Source of the DNA: Spirochaetota bacterium
Lineage (GTDB): Bacteria; Spirochaetota; Spirochaetia; Treponematales; Treponemataceae
Length of the DNA: 7,384 bases
Assembly (NCBI GenBank): GCA_029571425.1
Contig: JAKPSR010000305.1
Coordinates: 1-7,384, forward strand
Direction: 5' to 3'
A program made the position numbers and the translations under genes. How positions within the stretch are numbered: the first letter of the stretch is position 1; each line of letters starts with the position of its first letter. The notes below the pieces were generated by a model that did not search any database, had not been told where the DNA came from, and saw nothing but the letters and a program-made list of their open reading frames with translations. Of the stretch, positions 6,493 through 7,384 are shown one piece after another.

Positions 6493-7384
6493 CCTGTCTT
6501 CCTTATTTATCATCCGTTGGTACAGCACGTTGAACGCGAGGCAGATGGCGAAGATGACGATAGCGACCATGCTGCCGAATCCCATCTTCGACGACTTAAT
6601 GCCGAACTTATAGAGATACACGACCGCAGTTTCCGCGGCGTGTACGGGGCCGCCTTGACCCATCGACCAGATCACGTCGAACACCTGCAATGACCCGACG
6701 ATGCAGAAGAAGAGTGACATCTGAATCGCGTTCTTCATGAAGGGCAGGGTAACGTGAATGAACGCCTGCACACGGTTGGCGCCGTCGATCAGGGCCGCCT
6801 CGTAGTACTCGTGGGGGATGCCCTGAAGGCCGGCCACGTACAGGATCATGTGGAAACCGAAATACTTCCAGAAGATGACGAACAGTATCGCGATGAATAC
6901 CGTGTGGGGGTCGGCGAGGAAGCCCGTGTATGAATAGTCGGGCGCGAATTTGGCGAATATCTGCTGAAGCAGGCCGAACTGCGGATGGTAGATGAAACGC
7001 CATATCACGCCCGTGATGATCTCGGAAAGGATATACGGGAGGAAAAATACCGTGCGAAAGAAGATTGTGGGCTTGCTCGAGCTCCTGCTAACCAATATGG
7101 CGAGCAAGAAGGCGATCGGAAGCTGCACCCCGACTGAAAAGAGGATGACGATCCCGTTGTTGCGGAGCGCGTTCCAGAATAGCGGGTCGTCGACGAGCGT
7201 CTTAAGGTTCTTGAGCCCGACGAAATCCTTGAGCGGCCCGAAGCCGTTCCAATCGTAAAAGGAATAGAATATCGTGTTAATAACGGGATAGATGATAAAA
7301 AGGCTCACCAGGAGGAAGGCCGGGAACACGAGCGCGTAGAAGAGCGCCTTCTCCGATGATGTTTTCTTGTTTGCGGTCGCTGAT
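6490..7384 (-). CDS. Sugar ABC transporter permease, CUT1 family (MalF/UgpA/AraP-like), 5' end outside window
   Basis: Partner permease of the same importer. The frame is open from the TAA at 6490-6492 to the right edge, giving 297 visible residues, and begins beyond it. The GTG at 7329 is not a good start: it would cut into the first membrane span, which begins before it (ALFYALVFPAFLLVSL), and the 18 codons upstream encode a polar, Lys/Ser/Thr-containing lead that fits an N-terminus. Counting from that GTG: NWNxxG-like region YDWNGFGPLKDFVGLKNL (25-42), FFLPYILSEII (95-105), and the EAA motif HEYYEAALIDGANRVQAF (173-190) followed by HVTLPFMK (192-199). These are family hallmarks. The one-base TAATG overlap with the next permease shows one operon. 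A substrate-binding protein would be expected just past the edge. Confidence 0.92.
   Translation of the reverse strand, partial: SATANKKTSSEKALFYALVFPAFLLVSLFIIYPVINTIFYSFYDWNGFGPLKDFVGLKNLKTLVDDPLFWNALRNNGIVILFSVGVQLPIAFLLAILVSRSSSKPTIFFRTVFFLPYILSEIITGVIWRFIYHPQFGLLQQIFAKFAPDYSYTGFLADPHTVFIAILFVIFWKYFGFHMILYVAGLQGIPHEYYEAALIDGANRVQAFIHVTLPFMKNAIQMSLFFCIVGSLQVFDVIWSMGQGGPVHAAETAVVYLYKFGIKSSKMGFGSMVAIVIFAICLAFNVLYQRMINKEDR

Noticed and set aside
5915..6613. 232-codon plus-strand open frame opposite the permease genes
   Set aside because: Charged, low-complexity translation on the opposite strand of two well-supported overlapping permease genes.

Overview
The window looks like a chromosomal segment from a GC-rich bacterium with lipoproteins and carbohydrate ABC uptake genes. 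A spirochaete (Treponema/Spirochaeta-like) is my best guess. It rests on the lipoprotein pair at the left and the arabinoside-uptake style genes at the right; no rRNA or other phylogenetic marker is present, so this is weak.

Left block (1 to about 1440, + strand, roughly 60% GC or more): the 3' end of a COG3014-like protein gene overlaps an LPP20-family outer-membrane lipoprotein gene by 13 bases. Together they look like part of an envelope lipoprotein operon.

Middle block (about 1440 to about 4090, + strand, roughly 35-40% GC in lines counted by hand): two tightly spaced genes encode an MBOAT-family O-acyltransferase and an SGNH/AlgX-like protein with a membrane anchor or signal sequence. 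This is the classic pairing for O-acetylation of an extracytoplasmic glycan: the MBOAT passes acyl groups across the membrane and the SGNH protein transfers them. The sharp drop in GC, the different codon use, and the way the first gene overlaps the 3' end of the lipoprotein gene suggest horizontal acquisition into a GC-rich backbone.

Right block (4093 to the end, - strand, GC-rich again): a transport and catabolism operon read from right to left. It holds two CUT1-type sugar ABC permeases joined by a TAATG stop/start overlap, then after 22 bases an intracellular GH51 alpha-L-arabinofuranosidase. The first permease runs off the right edge; a substrate-binding protein would be expected just beyond it. 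The logic is import of short arabinose-containing oligosaccharides followed by cytoplasmic release of arabinose.

The SGNH gene and the arabinofuranosidase gene converge on a 45-base gap with no convincing terminator. I found no RNA genes, CRISPR arrays, insertion sequences or tRNA in the window. The least ordinary part is the AT-rich two-gene O-acylation module and its junctions; it is a variant of a known type of system, not clearly a new one.
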